This document shows, piece after piece, positions 49,643 to 62,168 of a DNA stretch of 64,000 nucleotides; the stretch's first letter is position 1, and each line of letters starts with the position of its first letter. Source of the DNA: Streptococcus mitis (GTDB lineage: Bacteria; Bacillota; Bacilli; Lactobacillales; Streptococcaceae); contig NZ_JPFV01000015.1 of NCBI RefSeq assembly GCF_000722685.1, positions 1 through 64,000 of the forward strand, written 5' to 3'. Under the pieces are notes generated by a model. It was given only the letters and a program-made list of their open reading frames with translations, ran no database searches and had not been told where the DNA came from. The position numbers and the translations under genes were made by a program.

Positions 49643-50524
49643 ATGGCAAGTATAACACTCACACCAAGCGAAAAGGAGATTCAGGCTTTTCTTGAACACT
49701 ATCAAACCAGTCTGGCTCCCAGTAAGAATCCCTATATACGCTACTTTTTGCGACTACCTCAGGCAACGGTTTCTATCTATACTTCTGGAAAGGTCTTGCT
49801 TCAGGGTGAAGGGGCTGAGAAATACGCTCATTTCTTTGGCTATCAAGCTGTAGAGCAAACCAGCGTACAAAATCTTCCTTTAATTGGGACAGATGAGGTT
49901 GGAAATGGTTCCTACTTTGGTGGACTTGCAGTTGTGGCTTCCTTTGTCACACCTGACCAGCATGCCTTCTTGCGAAAACTCGGTGTGGGGGATTCTAAAA
50001 CTCTGACCGACCAAAAGATTCGTCAGATTGCCCCTATCCTCAAAGAAAAAATCCAGCACCAGACACTGCTTCTCTCACCAAGCAAGTACAACGAGGTCAT
50101 CGGAGACCGCTACAACGCTGTTTCGGTTAAGGTAGCCCTCCATAATCAGGCTATCTATCTCCTTCTTCAAAAAGGCATCCAGCCCGAGAAAATTGTGATT
50201 GATGCCTTTACCAGTGCTAAAAATTATGACAAGTACTTGGCACAAGAGGCCAATCATTTCAGCAATCCTATCAGCTTGGAAGAAAAGGCTGAGGGCAAAT
50301 ACTTGGCTGTCGCAGTTTCTTCTGTCATTGCGCGTGATCTCTTTCTGGAAAATCTAGAAAATCTGGGACGAGAACTGGGCTATCAACTTCCAAGTGGAGC
50401 TGGAACGGCTTCTGACAAGGTGGCTAGCCAGATTTTGCAAGCCTATGGTATGCAGGGACTTAACTTCTGCGCCAAACTGCACTTTAAAAATACTGAAAAA
50501 GCGAAAAAACGCTTAGAAAGGTAA
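49643..50524 (+). CDS. rnhC: Ribonuclease HIII
   Basis: This 293-residue enzyme removes RNA from RNA-DNA hybrids. The N-terminal TBP-like domain (residues about 1-85) is followed by the catalytic domain with [28 protein letters not shown] and [11 protein letters not shown]. No ribosome-binding site lies before the ATG, and the promoter -10 is seven bases away, suggesting a leaderless message. lepB follows after three bases. Confidence 0.95.
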   Translation: MASITLTPSEKEIQAFLEHYQTSLAPSKNPYIRYFLRLPQATVSIYTSGKVLLQGEGAEKYAHFFGYQAVEQTSVQNLPLIGTDEVGNGSYFGGLAVVASFVTPDQHAFLRKLGVGDSKTLTDQKIRQIAPILKEKIQHQTLLLSPSKYNEVIGDRYNAVSVKVALHNQAIYLLLQKGIQPEKIVIDAFTSAKNYDKYLAQEANHFSNPISLEEKAEGKYLAVAVSSVIARDLFLENLENLGRELGYQLPSGAGTASDKVASQILQAYGMQGLNFCAKLHFKNTEKAKKRLER

Positions 50525-50527
50525 GTT

Positions 50528-51142
50528 ATGAATTCATTTAAAAATTTCTTAAAAGAGTGGGGATTATTCCTCCTGATTCTGTCATTACTAGCTTTGAGCC
50601 GTATCTTTTTTTGGAGTAATGTCCGCGTAGAAGGCCATTCCATGGATCCTACCCTAGCGGATGGCGAAATCCTCTTTGTTGTTAAGCACCTCCCTATTGA
50701 CCGTTTTGATATCGTGGTTGCCCATGAGGAAGATGGCAATAAGGACATTGTCAAACGTGTCATCGGAATGCCTGGCGACACCATTCGTTACGAAAATGAT
50801 AAACTTTACATCAATGACAAAGAGACAGATGAACCTTACCTAGCTGACTACATCAAACGTTTCAAGGATGACAAACTCCAAAGCACTTACTCAGGCAAGG
50901 GATTTGAAGGAAATAAAGGAACTTTCTTTAGAAGTATTGCTCAAAAAGCCCAAGCCTTCACAGTTGATGTCAACTATAACACCAACTTTAGCTTTACTGT
51001 TCCAGAAGGAGAATACCTTCTCCTCGGAGATGACCGCTTGGTTTCGAGTGACAGCCGCCATGTAGGTACCTTCAAAGCAAAAGATATCACAGGGGAAGCT
51101 AAATTCCGCTTCTGGCCAATCACCCGTATCGGAACATTTTAA
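50528..51142 (+). CDS. lepB: Signal peptidase I
   Basis: This 204-residue membrane-bound type I signal peptidase has one N-terminal membrane helix (residues about 10-30). The catalytic Ser38 lies in VEGHSMDPTLADG, Lys76 in IVKRVIGMPGD, and the LLGDDRLVSSDSRHVG box is present. It cleaves signal peptides from exported proteins outside the membrane. AAAGG lies before the ATG, overlapping the end of rnhC, so the two genes form an operon. Confidence 0.96.
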   Translation: MNSFKNFLKEWGLFLLILSLLALSRIFFWSNVRVEGHSMDPTLADGEILFVVKHLPIDRFDIVVAHEEDGNKDIVKRVIGMPGDTIRYENDKLYINDKETDEPYLADYIKRFKDDKLQSTYSGKGFEGNKGTFFRSIAQKAQAFTVDVNYNTNFSFTVPEGEYLLLGDDRLVSSDSRHVGTFKAKDITGEAKFRFWPITRIGTF

Positions 51143-51147
51143 GAATC

Positions 51148-51186
51148 CTAAGAGGCCGAGAATCACCAATCTCAGCCTCTTCTTCT
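51148..51186 (+). terminator. Terminator of the rnhC-lepB operon
   Basis: AAGAGGCCGAGA pairs with TCTCAGCCTCTT around an eight-base loop, followed by CTTC; it starts about six bases after the lepB stop. Confidence 0.7.
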
Positions 51187-51240
51187 ATCGTGAGAATATG
51201 ATTATTCACTATCCAGTTTGATTAAGATAGAAACAAAGTT

Positions 51241-51356
51241 ATACTCAATGAAAATCAAAGAGCAAACTAGGAAGCTATCCGCAGGTTGCTCAAAACAGTG
51301 TTTTGAGGTTGCAGATGGAAGCTGACGTGGTTTGAAGAGATTTTCGAAGAGTATTA
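51241..51356. repeat. BOX element upstream of recD2
   Basis: It runs from ATACTCAATGAAAATCAAAG to TTTTCGAAGAGTATTA (boxC to boxA on the plus strand) with a CAAAACAGTGTTTTG hairpin. It ends 29 bases before the recD2 ATG, so it may supply or disturb the recD2 promoter. Confidence 0.9.
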
Positions 51357-51385
51357 ACTCTCACCTATTCATACAAAGGAATTTT

Positions 51386-53751
51386 ATGGAAGTTTATTTT
51401 TCAGGAACCATTGAACGGATTATTTTTGAAAATCCCAGCAATTTTTATCGCATCCTCCTCCTAGAAATCGAAGATACGGACGCAGAGGATTTTGATGATT
51501 TTGAAATCATTGTTACTGGCACCATGGCTGATGTGATTGAGGGAGAAGACTATACATTTTGGGGACAAATTGTCCAGCACTCCAAGTATGGGGAACAACT
51601 GCAAATCAGCCGTTATGAACGTGCAAAACCAACTAGTAAGGGCTTGGTCAAGTACTTTTCAAGTAGCCATTTCAAGGGAATTGGTCTCAAGACAGCTCAG
51701 AAAATCGTCGACACCTATGGCGACAATACCATTGACGAAATTCTGCAACACCCAGAAAAGTTAGAAGGTATCGCAGGACTATCTGCCAAAAATCGCGAGG
51801 CTTTCGTCTCCACTCTCCGTCTCAACTACGGAACGGAGATGGTTTTGGCCAAACTAGCCAACTACGGCATTCCCAACAAACTAGCCTTTCAGATTCAAGA
51901 CTTTTACAAGGAAGAAACCCTTGATGTGGTTGAAAATTATCCCTACCAATTGGTCGAGGATATCAAGGGTTTGGGCTTTACCATTGCTGACCAATTAGCG
52001 GAAGAACTAGGCATCGAAAGTCAGGCTCCTGAGCGCTTCCGTGCCGGTCTAGTTCATAGTCTTTTTCAGGCCTGTATGGAAACAGGGGACACCTATGTTG
52101 AAGCACGGGATTTGCTAGAACAAACCCTTACTCTCCTTGAATCTTCTCGCCCCGTGGAACTGGATCCCAGCCAAGTAGCTCAAGAACTCTCCTACCTGAT
52201 TGAAGAAGACAAGGTTCAGCAGATTGATACCAAGATTTTTGACAACAGCCTCTTTTTCGCTGAGGAAGGTATCCGCAGTCACTTGGTTCGTATCCTTGAA
52301 AAAGGAAAACAGAAGAGTCATGATTTAGAAACCATTCAAAAACATATCGCTACTGTCGAAGAAGATCTGGAGATTGAGTATGATAACATTCAAAAACAAG
52401 CTATCTGTGATGCTATCCAGAATAAGGTCTTTATCCTGACAGGTGGACCTGGTACTGGTAAGACAACTGTTATCAATGGGATCATCGCTGTTTATGCCCT
52501 TTTAGAAGGACTTAACCTCAGAAAAAAAGTAATCTGCCTATTCTTCTTGCTGCTCCAACTGGTCGAGCTGCTCGCCGCATGAATGAATTAACAGGCTTGC
52601 CAAGTGCGACCATACATCGTCACTTGGGAATGACAGGTGACGATGATACCAGTCATCTGGAAGATTATCTGGATGCCGACTTTATCATCGTAGATGAATT
52701 TTCTATGGTGGATACTTGGCTGGCAAATCAACTCTTCTCCAACATCTCTTCTAACAGTAAAATTCTCATCGTAGGTGACAGCGACCAGTTGCCTTCTGTC
52801 AGTCCTGGACAGGTTCTAGCGGATCTGCTTCATATTCCTTTGATTCCTCAGACTCGCTTGGAAAAAATTTACCGGCAAAGCGAAGAATCAACTATCGTCA
52901 CCCTAGCTAGTCAGATTCGACAGGGCATCTTGCCAGCTGATTTCACCCAGAAAAAAGCTGACCGTTCCTACTTTGAAATCGCTAGTGGCCATATTCCTGC
53001 CACCATTGAAAAGATCTTAGGCGCTGCCCTCAGAAGTGGCATTCCTGCCCGTGATATCCAAGTTCTGGCTCCCATGTACCGAGGGACTGCAGGGATTGAT
53101 GCCATCAACCAACTCATGCAAGATCTGCTCAATCCACCACAAAAAGACCAACTTAGTTTTGAAGCTCCCCAGTGCCACTATCGCAAGGGAGACAAGGTCA
53201 TTCACTTGGTCAACGATGCTGAAATCAATGTCTTTAACGGAGATTTGGGAGCTATCACAGATCTGATCCCTGGTAAATACACCGAGTCGAAACAAGACGA
53301 GATTGTCATTGATTTTGACGGTAATGAAGTCTCTTACCCCCGTAACGAATGGTATAAGATTCGCCTAGCCTATGCCATGAGTATTCATAAGTCTCAGGGA
53401 AGTGAGTTCCCTGTTGTCATCCTGCCTATCACTAGTGCTAGTAGGCGTATGCTGGAGCGCAATCTCATCTATACAGCCATTACACGCGCCAAAAGCAAGC
53501 TTATCTTACTAGGTGAATTACAGGCCTTCGACTATGCTACCCAGCACATCGGAACTGCCCGAAAAACCTATCTGATTGAACGCTTCAGTGATTTATTGGA
53601 AACTGTTGAAGAAAAGCAACAAAATGTCTCTGAAACAGCCACATCAAGTACCTCTGAAGAATCCTACATCCTGACAGAAGAAAACTGGGATAGCATCCCC
53701 GCCATGATTGGGATTACAGACGCAGACCTCAAAGAGATTTTTGGAAAATAG
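51386..53751 (+). pseudogene. recD2: RecD2-type DNA helicase, split by a one-base frameshift
   Basis: The gene would encode about 788 residues, the normal size for RecD2, a 5'-3' helicase. The first frame (from MEVYFSGTIERII, with AAAGGA before the ATG) has helix-hairpin-helix repeats and the Walker A loop GGPGTGKTTVING near residue 352. It then shifts at an A7 run (52522-52528) and ends at 52582. The other frame continues with LAAPTGRAARRMNELTGLPS, DEFSMVDTWLANQLF, SDQLPSV and the final AMSIHKSQGSEFPVVI and AITRAKSKL motifs to 53751. One more A would restore the frame. As written the helicase is truncated just after Walker A and should be inactive. Confidence 0.88.
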
Positions 53752-53759
53752 TGCACAAG

Positions 53760-53788
53760 AAAACCCACCAATTCAGGTGGGATTTTTG
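53760..53788. terminator. Terminator between recD2 and tig
   Basis: ACCCACC/GGTGGG around AATTCA, with A and T runs on both sides, lies between two convergent genes and can serve both. Confidence 0.8.
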
Positions 53789-53798
53789 TTTATTAAGA

Positions 53799-55082
53799 TT
53801 ATTTAACTGTTGCTGTGCTTGTGATCAACTCAACAGCTTTTTTGATTGTGATGTCGTGTTTCAACATATCAGCTGAAAGCAAGCTTTGTACTTGTGCTAC
53901 TTCCATGTTGTAGTCTGTAGCCAATTGCTCGATTTCTTTTTGGATTTCTTCTTCTGAAGCATCAAATCCTTCAGCTTTGGCAACTGCTTCGATAACAAGG
54001 TTAGTCTTAGTACGTGACTCAGCTTCTCCCTCGTATTGTTTGTGAAGGTCTTCTTGAGTAGTTCCAGTGATTTGGAAGTACATGTCAGGGTTGATACCTT
54101 GACGTTGCAAGTTTCCAAGGAATTCATTTACTGAACGGTGAACTTCTTCGTGGATCATTTCTTCTGGAAGTTCTACGATTTCAGCGTTTTCTACAGCTTT
54201 ATCAATTGCTGCACCTTCAACGGCATCTTTGTAAGCTTCTTCTTTAGCTTCAGCCAATTCTTTGCGGTATTTTTCTTTCAATTCAGCAAGTGTTTCAACT
54301 TCTTCGTCGATGTCTTTTGCAAGTTCATCGTCAAGAGCTGGAACTTCTTTAGCTTTTACTTCGTGGATAGTTGTCACGAATTTAGCTTCTTTACCTGCAA
54401 GGTCTTCTGCTTGGTAGTCTTCTGGGAATGTTACGATAACATCAACAGTTTCGCCAGCTGAGTGACCTACCAATTGGTCTTCGAAACCAGGGATGAATTG
54501 ACCTGAACCAAGTCCAAGTGAGAAGTTTTCACCTTTTCCACCGTCAAATTCAACACCGTCGATAGAACCAACGAAGTCGATAACAACAGTGTCGCCGTTT
54601 TCAGCAGCAGCTTCTTTGATAACCAATTCAGCCAAGTTATTGCGTTCGCGTTCGATACGCTCTTCAACGTCAGCGTCAGTTACTTCTTTTTCTAGATCAA
54701 CTGATACTTCAAGGTTTTTGTAATCACCCAATTTTACTTCAGGTTTTGTAACAACTTCAGCAGTGATTACCCAGTCTTGACCTTTTTCCATTGAAGTTAC
54801 ATCAATTTTTGGTTGAGCAACAACTTCAAGACCAGTTTCTTTTACAGCTGCTTCATAAGCGTTTGGTAAAAGAGCGTTCATAACGTCTTGGTAAAGTGAC
54901 TCTTCACCAAATTTTTTGTCGAAGATAGGGCGTGGAAGGTGACCTTTACGGAAACCTGGAACATTAAGAGATTTCTTCACTGAGTTGAAGACACGGTCCA
55001 ATTCTGGTTTGATTTGGTCTTGAGAGATAGTGAAAGTCAAGACACCACGGTTTGTTTCTTTGTTTTCAAATGATACAGACAT
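53799..55082 (-). CDS. tig: Trigger factor
   Basis: This 427-residue ribosome-bound chaperone and prolyl isomerase has the N-terminal ribosome-binding domain with the signature [16 protein letters not shown] (residues about 44-60). It is followed by an FKBP domain ([20 protein letters not shown]) and the C-terminal helical chaperone arms. Full length and monocistronic, with strong codon bias as for an abundant protein. Confidence 0.97.
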   Translation of the reverse strand: MSVSFENKETNRGVLTFTISQDQIKPELDRVFNSVKKSLNVPGFRKGHLPRPIFDKKFGEESLYQDVMNALLPNAYEAAVKETGLEVVAQPKIDVTSMEKGQDWVITAEVVTKPEVKLGDYKNLEVSVDLEKEVTDADVEERIERERNNLAELVIKEAAAENGDTVVIDFVGSIDGVEFDGGKGENFSLGLGSGQFIPGFEDQLVGHSAGETVDVIVTFPEDYQAEDLAGKEAKFVTTIHEVKAKEVPALDDELAKDIDEEVETLAELKEKYRKELAEAKEEAYKDAVEGAAIDKAVENAEIVELPEEMIHEEVHRSVNEFLGNLQRQGINPDMYFQITGTTQEDLHKQYEGEAESRTKTNLVIEAVAKAEGFDASEEEIQKEIEQLATDYNMEVAQVQSLLSADMLKHDITIKKAVELITSTATVK

Positions 55083-55175
55083 TCTGTCATTTCTCCTTAA
55101 AATTTTTTTAAATACAGTCTATTATAACATAAATAGACGACTGTTTTCAAGTAATGAACGCGCTTTTCAATCACG

Positions 55176-55832
55176 CTAGAGGTACTTGCTTGCTTCTTTG
55201 ATACTAAGGTCAGCCATTCTTTCCTTGTTTTTCTCAATGAAACCTGCTACCCAAGTTGGATTGGTTTTGGAGTAGTCTCTCAGAGCCCATCCAATGGCTT
55301 TATTAATAAAGAATTCTGTTTGGTTCAAATTATGAAGCAGAATCTTTTCCATTAATTGAACATTGGTCTTCTCTTTTCTTAACAACTGGTGGTCAATAGC
55401 GACCCGTCTCATCCAGATACTATCTGATAGGCTCTATTTTAAGATTATTTCTTCTAGTTCAGGGTAGTCATACACCAAACTCCCTACTACTCGATCTAGG
55501 ATATCTACGGTATCCCACCAGGATTTTGTGACGACTAACCGCTCAAGCTTAGGTAAATCGTTCTCCGTTAGATAAGACTGCATGGCTTTCAAATAATTGG
55601 CAGCCACATATTGGTATTCTCTAGGCTCCTTTCTCCAGCAAGTGTCTACAAAATCCCAATCGATAATCTTTGTTTTTTTCGCTTTTGGAAAGTATTTTTT
55701 ATAGAGTGCATTTCTTTCAAGAGCCGCAATACCTAGGAAGAAAAATTGATGGCGCATATAGGCTTCCATGGGACCTGCCTTTTTTGAATCTTTTGCTGCT
55801 TCTAGCTCAACAAGTAAATCTGTTAGACTCAT
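55176..55832 (-). pseudogene. AlkD-like DNA alkylation repair protein, broken by an in-frame TAG
   Basis: The first 132 codons (MSLTDLLVELEAAKDSKKAG, ending PELEEIILK) stop at a TAG (55434-55436). The same frame then continues with SLSDSIWMRRVAIDHQLL to KEASKYL at 55176, giving a normal-length AlkD-like HEAT-repeat protein of about 218 codons. The TAG stands where such proteins usually have tryptophan (ILK-W-SLSD), so a TGG-to-TAG change is likely. AlkD-type proteins remove alkylated bases. The ATG lies directly after the response-regulator stop (55833), so it is the last gene of the liaFSR-type operon. The C-terminal fragment has an ATG but no clear ribosome-binding site. Confidence 0.83.
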
Positions 55833-56465
55833 CTAAAACTCCTCATGCCCCACCAAGTGGTGCTGAAAGGCATAGACTGCTGCCTGGGTACGATCGCTGA
55901 CTTCAAGTTTGGCAAGAATGTTAGACACGTGGGTCTTGACCGTCTTGAGAGAGATAAAAAGTTCGTCTGCGATACGCTGATTTTCGTAGCCCTTGGCGAT
56001 GAGTTGGAGAACATCTCGCTCACGCGCAGTCAAGTCCTCATGTAGTTCTATGTGATTGTGGTGGTATTCGACCTTCTTGCTGACCTCTTGCTCAATGGCC
56101 AACTCGCCAGCAGCCACCTTACGGACGGCATGGAGTAGTTCGTCTGCACTAGAAGTCTTGAGCATATAGCCTTTGGCACCAGCATTCAAGACCGGCATGA
56201 TTTTTTCATTGTCCAAATAAGAGCTCACAATCAAAATCTTAGCTTCAGGCCATTCTTTGAGGATGGCCAAGGTCGCGTCAATTCCATTCATCTCAGGCAT
56301 GACAATATCCATGACAATAACATCTGGGCGCAATTCCAAGGCTAAGTCAATCCCCTGAGATCCGTTGGACGCCTCGCCCACAACTTCTACATCGTCTTGG
56401 AGGTCAAAGTAGCTTTTCAAGCCCAATCGGACCATTTCATGGTCATCTACTAGTAAAATTCTCAT
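55833..56465 (-). CDS. LiaR/VraR-type response regulator
   Basis: This 210-residue NarL-family response regulator has a receiver domain with acidic pocket (LLVDDHE), phospho-acceptor Asp53 (VMDIVMPEMNG) and KGYMLKTSS. The C-terminal LuxR-type helix-turn-helix spans LTARERDVLQLIAKGYENQ and LKTVKTHVSNILAKLEV. With the kinase and membrane protein upstream it forms the three-component cell-envelope stress system known as LiaFSR (TCS03 in pneumococci). It lies 13 bases after the kinase gene. Confidence 0.94.
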   Translation of the reverse strand: MRILLVDDHEMVRLGLKSYFDLQDDVEVVGEASNGSQGIDLALELRPDVIVMDIVMPEMNGIDATLAILKEWPEAKILIVSSYLDNEKIMPVLNAGAKGYMLKTSSADELLHAVRKVAAGELAIEQEVSKKVEYHHNHIELHEDLTARERDVLQLIAKGYENQRIADELFISLKTVKTHVSNILAKLEVSDRTQAAVYAFQHHLVGHEEF

Positions 56466-56478
56466 CTTTACTCCTTTA

Positions 56479-57474
56479 TCATTCCTTATCTAACAGGGGA
56501 ATACGGATGTCAACCGCCAGCCCTTGCTTGGGAGCTGTCAAGAGTTGAACTGTTCCAGCCATATCTTCAACCCTCTCCTTGATATTTCGCAGTCCATAAC
56601 TCAAGTCGTCTAAGTTCCCTAACTGGAAACCAATCCCATTATCCACCACCTTCAGTTGCAATTCAAAATCCGTCTGATAGAGATAGACATCCAAACAAGA
56701 GGCCTGGGCATGGCGGAGGGTATTGCTGATTAACTCTTGCAGGATACGGAAGATATGCTCCTCGATTTTCTTAGGCAATTTCGTCACATTTTGCTTGAAA
56801 CCAACCTTGAGATCACTCTTATCCTCAAGCTCTTTTAAGAGGATTTGAATCCCTGCAGCCAGACTCTTCTGCTCCAGCTCAACTGGTCGCAAATGCAAGA
56901 GCAAGACCCGTAAATCCTTCTGGGCAGTTTCTAAAATAGCTGTGACACTCTGCAACTGGATCTGAATCTTTTCTCTATTCAATTTCAAAGACTGCTGGCT
57001 GACACCTGACAAAATCATATGGGCCGCAAACAACTCCTGACTGACTGTATCGTGCAAATCCCGAGCAATCCGCTTTCGTTCTTTCTCGATGATTTCCTCT
57101 TCCTGAGCAAGGCTATGATTTTCAGCCTTTTGAAGCGCTTCTGTCAAAAGGTTCAGTTTACCTGACAAGGACTTGAAACTGGCATCCAAATCTGGATCTG
57201 CAAGCTGGACCACTTCTTGACCTGCTAATAAACGCTTGAGATTAGCCTGCATTTTTCTTAGAGAAAGCTCTTCGACACCTCGCCAAAACAGGGCCAAGAG
57301 ACAGGTCATGGACATACTGAATACCAACAACAAAAAGACAAATTTTTCTGTTTTTTCGACATCATTCAGGAAAATAGACCAGTCAAAGTCAAGGATTTCC
57401 AGCAAGCTGTGGGAGAAAAATAAGACAAACAGGAAGGAGGTAATGGCAATGATTACATAAGCTTGTTTTTTCAT
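56479..57474 (-). CDS. LiaS/VraS-type sensor histidine kinase
   Basis: This 331-residue kinase has two membrane helices (residues about 6-22 and 45-64) with almost no extracellular loop, as in intramembrane-sensing kinases. The HisKA_3 phospho-acceptor is His141 in ARDLHDTVSQELFAAH, and the ATPase domain has ELISNTLRHA and VDNGIGFQLGN. It probably phosphorylates the adjacent regulator in response to cell-wall stress, under control of the LiaF-like protein. It overlaps that gene by four bases. Confidence 0.94.
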   Translation of the reverse strand: MKKQAYVIIAITSFLFVLFFSHSLLEILDFDWSIFLNDVEKTEKFVFLLLVFSMSMTCLLALFWRGVEELSLRKMQANLKRLLAGQEVVQLADPDLDASFKSLSGKLNLLTEALQKAENHSLAQEEEIIEKERKRIARDLHDTVSQELFAAHMILSGVSQQSLKLNREKIQIQLQSVTAILETAQKDLRVLLLHLRPVELEQKSLAAGIQILLKELEDKSDLKVGFKQNVTKLPKKIEEHIFRILQELISNTLRHAQASCLDVYLYQTDFELQLKVVDNGIGFQLGNLDDLSYGLRNIKERVEDMAGTVQLLTAPKQGLAVDIRIPLLDKE

Positions 57475-58169
57475 CCTCTGACCACCTCAACATCGCCAAT
57501 CATAGTGGTCAAGAAAATCTTGACACTCTTGTTACTCTTAAGATAGTCTCTTGTTTCTTGATGATAGTGTTCATTGCGAAGGGCTCGCTTGGGCTGGTTG
57601 AAAAAAGTCAAATCACCATAGAGACAGTTAACGCTGAGACTGACTTCCACATCTACAGGTACAATAATTTTGGTCGTTCCTACCATCTTTCTGAGAATAA
57701 TGACATTGTCATGATTGGTTAGGATGACCCTCTCCAGATGAATGGTATCCTTGCCCATGAGACGAAAAAGATTGATATCATCAAACTTGCAAGTCTGGTA
57801 GCTTGAAAAATGATGGAGATTTCCAAACCAACGATTTTTCTCCTTCTTAACCGTTACCACCTCTTCAAAAACCAAATTTGTCTGCTCTTTTTCTTGGTTC
57901 ATCATCGGATAAAGAAGAAAGAGGCTATAGATGACCGCAACAAAAATAGCTAGAATCACAAAAGGATTGAGCATGACGATGAAAAAGAAGAGAATGGTTG
58001 CCACCACTAAAAGAAGATTATTGTCCTCTTTACCAGTGTAATAGCGAATCAAAAGCAAAAAGAGGAATAGAATCAGCAGAAAACGCGAAAAATGCTCTGA
58101 TACCATCAAAATCAGAGCTCCTGTCAAAAGACAGGCTTCGATAAATAAAAAGATTTTAAATTTTCTCAT
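57471..58169 (-). CDS. LiaF-like membrane protein
   Basis: This 232-residue protein has about three to four N-terminal membrane helices (FKIFLFIEACLLTGALILM, FLLILFLFLLLIRYY, ILFFFIVMLNPFVILAIFV). Its C-terminal beta-rich domain (DDINLFRLMGKDTIHLERVI, TTKIIVPVDVEVSLSVNCLYG) is typical of LiaF/VraT, the negative regulator of the kinase next to it. It is the first gene of the lia-type operon and overlaps the kinase by four bases. Confidence 0.88.
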   Translation of the reverse strand: MRKFKIFLFIEACLLTGALILMVSEHFSRFLLILFLFLLLIRYYTGKEDNNLLLVVATILFFFIVMLNPFVILAIFVAVIYSLFLLYPMMNQEKEQTNLVFEEVVTVKKEKNRWFGNLHHFSSYQTCKFDDINLFRLMGKDTIHLERVILTNHDNVIILRKMVGTTKIIVPVDVEVSLSVNCLYGDLTFFNQPKRALRNEHYHQETRDYLKSNKSVKIFLTTMIGDVEVVRG

Positions 58170-58245
58170 AGGTTCATCCTCTCCCTTCTATTTTATCACA
58201 ATTCAAAAAAGTCACCTCGGTCTGAAGATGGAAAAAAGGCGGTGA

Positions 58246-60233
<1,988 letters not shown>

Positions 60234-60247
<14 letters not shown>

Positions 60248-61187
60248 CTTGGCTCAAATCCTTTGTTTTTGACACAATCAAGCGGTAACGCTGACTGAAG
60301 ATTTCAGATAAATGCTCCAAATCTTCCTCTTGACAGAGGACCTTGACATTGGGACCAGCATCCATGGTAAAATAGCAAGCCTCACCTTGCTCACGAAGCT
60401 GGCGAACAAAGTCCATGGCTTCATAAGATGCATCAGTCAGATAAGAGAAGGCTGGACTAGCAGTCTTGGTTGTAGCGTGCATCGCCAGAGCATTTTTCTC
60501 AGTCAATTCCCCAACCTTGGCAAAGTTATTTTCCTTGAGATAAACCAGCATATCCTGATAGTCCTTCTCAGACTGACGTACCCAGTCATCAAAGCTCGTC
60601 GAGGTTTCCACACAAAGTTTCATCCCGTCACGACTAGAGATTGGTTTTTTCTTGTCTTCTAGCACCAACATAATCATAGCTAGTTTCAGGTCTGTCTCTA
60701 CAGGGTAAATCTCTCCGCTATCCTTGTCCCAGGCTCCTAGCGGTCCATAAAAACTCCGAGAAGAAGAGCCTGAGGCAAACTTTGCTTCCTGCGCTAACTG
60801 ACTTCTATCCAATCCAAGCTGGAAATAAGCATTGCAAACCTTGACCAAGGCAGACAAGCCGCTAGAACTTGATGACAAGCCCGCTGCTGTAGGCATATTG
60901 TTTTGAGTATCGATACGGACAAAGCCCTCACCATCTGGACGATAGCGGTCAATAATCTTACTCATCTTGGCATGCTCCGCCTCATTTTGTAGCTGACCAT
61001 TGATATAAAAGGCATCAGCTGTCGCATGGGCTGGTAAAGGCGACAAGGTCGTCTCCGTGTACATATTTTCTAAAGTCAGAGAAATACTGCTAGTAGCAGG
61101 TACCATCTCTTTCTCTTTTTTCTTTCCCCAATATTTGATAATGGCAATATTTGCGTAAGAACGTACTGTTACAGGCTCTCGATCCAT
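60234..61187 (-). CDS. mvaD: Diphosphomevalonate decarboxylase
   Basis: This 317-residue GHMP-fold enzyme produces isopentenyl diphosphate. RSYANIAIIKYWGKKKEKE, TAAGLSSSSSGLSALVKV, SGSSSRSFYGPLGAWDKDSG and YFTMDAGPNVKVLCQ are family signatures, with the catalytic aspartate in TMDAGPN. It overlaps mvk by 19 bases. Confidence 0.96.
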
Positions 61188-62047
61188 GTCTGAACAGCTC
61201 CTTTCTCTTCTAATCTTTCTGCTAGTTCTTGTGCGTGTGTTAAATTATCTGCCAAGGCTATGATACAGCCTCCAAGCCCACCACCGCTCATCTTGGCACC
61301 CAGAGCACCATGGTTAAGAGCAGTTTCTACCAGATGGTCTGCCTCAGGGCTACTGACTCCAATTTCTTTTAAATGTAAATGCGCTTGACTGAGGATTTGT
61401 CCCAGTTCTTCAGCATCTTTTTGTGAAATCGCATCCTCTGCCTGCTGGGTCAATTCCCCCAAGGCATGCAAAAACGGTAGAGCATCCTTACCCTTGTTTT
61501 GAACCACTTGAATAGCTTCACGAGTGTGACCATAAACCCCCGTATCTGCAATCACCAAATAGGCGGATAGATCCATCTCAAGCTCGGTAAATCCTACATT
61601 CTTAATAAAGCGAATAGGATGGTCACTGAGACAGGTCTTGGCATCCAAACCACTAGGATTCATATGGGCAATCATCTCAGCCCGATTTACCAAGATTTCT
61701 AATACATCATGAGGCAGTTCTGCCTGATAGTAGTCAAATACCGCACGAATGGCCGCTATGCTGATAGCTGCTGACGAACCCATTCCCCGTTTTTCAGGAA
61801 TAGCCGAGTCAATCTCACAGCGAATGCAGGCTTCTGTGATTTCCAAATACTCCAGCGAAGCATAAACTGCCATGGACAAGGTATCCTCTTCATAGAGGCG
61901 CCAAGGACTTTCAGCAGAGACCACCTTACAAGTCACCTCCACCTCCAAAAGAGGCAAGGAAATAGCAGGATAGCCGTAAACGACCGCATGCTCCCCTATT
62001 AAAATAATCTTACTATGCGCCTGACCGACACCAAGTTTTTTTGTCAT
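61169..62047 (-). CDS. mvk: Mevalonate kinase
   Basis: This 292-residue GHMP kinase is the first gene of the operon. GQAHSKIILIGEHAVVYGYP, the ATP loop RGMGSSAAISIAAIRAV, and KMSGGGLGGCIIALAD are diagnostic. It phosphorylates mevalonate for isoprenoid synthesis, which supplies the undecaprenyl carrier for cell-wall and capsule assembly. The gene order mvk-mvaD-mvaK2-fni is the conserved streptococcal one. Confidence 0.96.
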   Translation of the reverse strand: MTKKLGVGQAHSKIILIGEHAVVYGYPAISLPLLEVEVTCKVVSAESPWRLYEEDTLSMAVYASLEYLEITEACIRCEIDSAIPEKRGMGSSAAISIAAIRAVFDYYQAELPHDVLEILVNRAEMIAHMNPSGLDAKTCLSDHPIRFIKNVGFTELEMDLSAYLVIADTGVYGHTREAIQVVQNKGKDALPFLHALGELTQQAEDAISQKDAEELGQILSQAHLHLKEIGVSSPEADHLVETALNHGALGAKMSGGGLGGCIIALADNLTHAQELAERLEEKGAVQTWIESL

Positions 62048-62130
62048 ATTTTCCTTTTACTAGACGAATAAGCCGTCCCATTTTTCATACAAGTATTTAT
62101 TCTTTCCTATCTATTTTATTATATTTTCAC

Positions 62131-62166
62131 AAAAAAAGCGATTGTTTCCTTTACAATCGCTTCTTT
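62131..62166 (-). terminator. Terminator of the choline-binding protein gene
   Basis: GAAGCGATTGT pairs with ACAATCGCTTTTTTT around a seven-base loop on the minus strand, right after the stop codon at 62169. Confidence 0.85.
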
Positions 62167-62168
62167 CA

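Noticed and set aside
51332..51385. Longer start for recD2
   Set aside because: It would begin inside the BOX element; AAAGGA before the ATG at 51386 and family length favour the shorter start.
52500..52585. Programmed frameshift in recD2
   Set aside because: RecD2 genes are normally uninterrupted and no stimulatory structure is obvious; a simple A-run deletion explains it.
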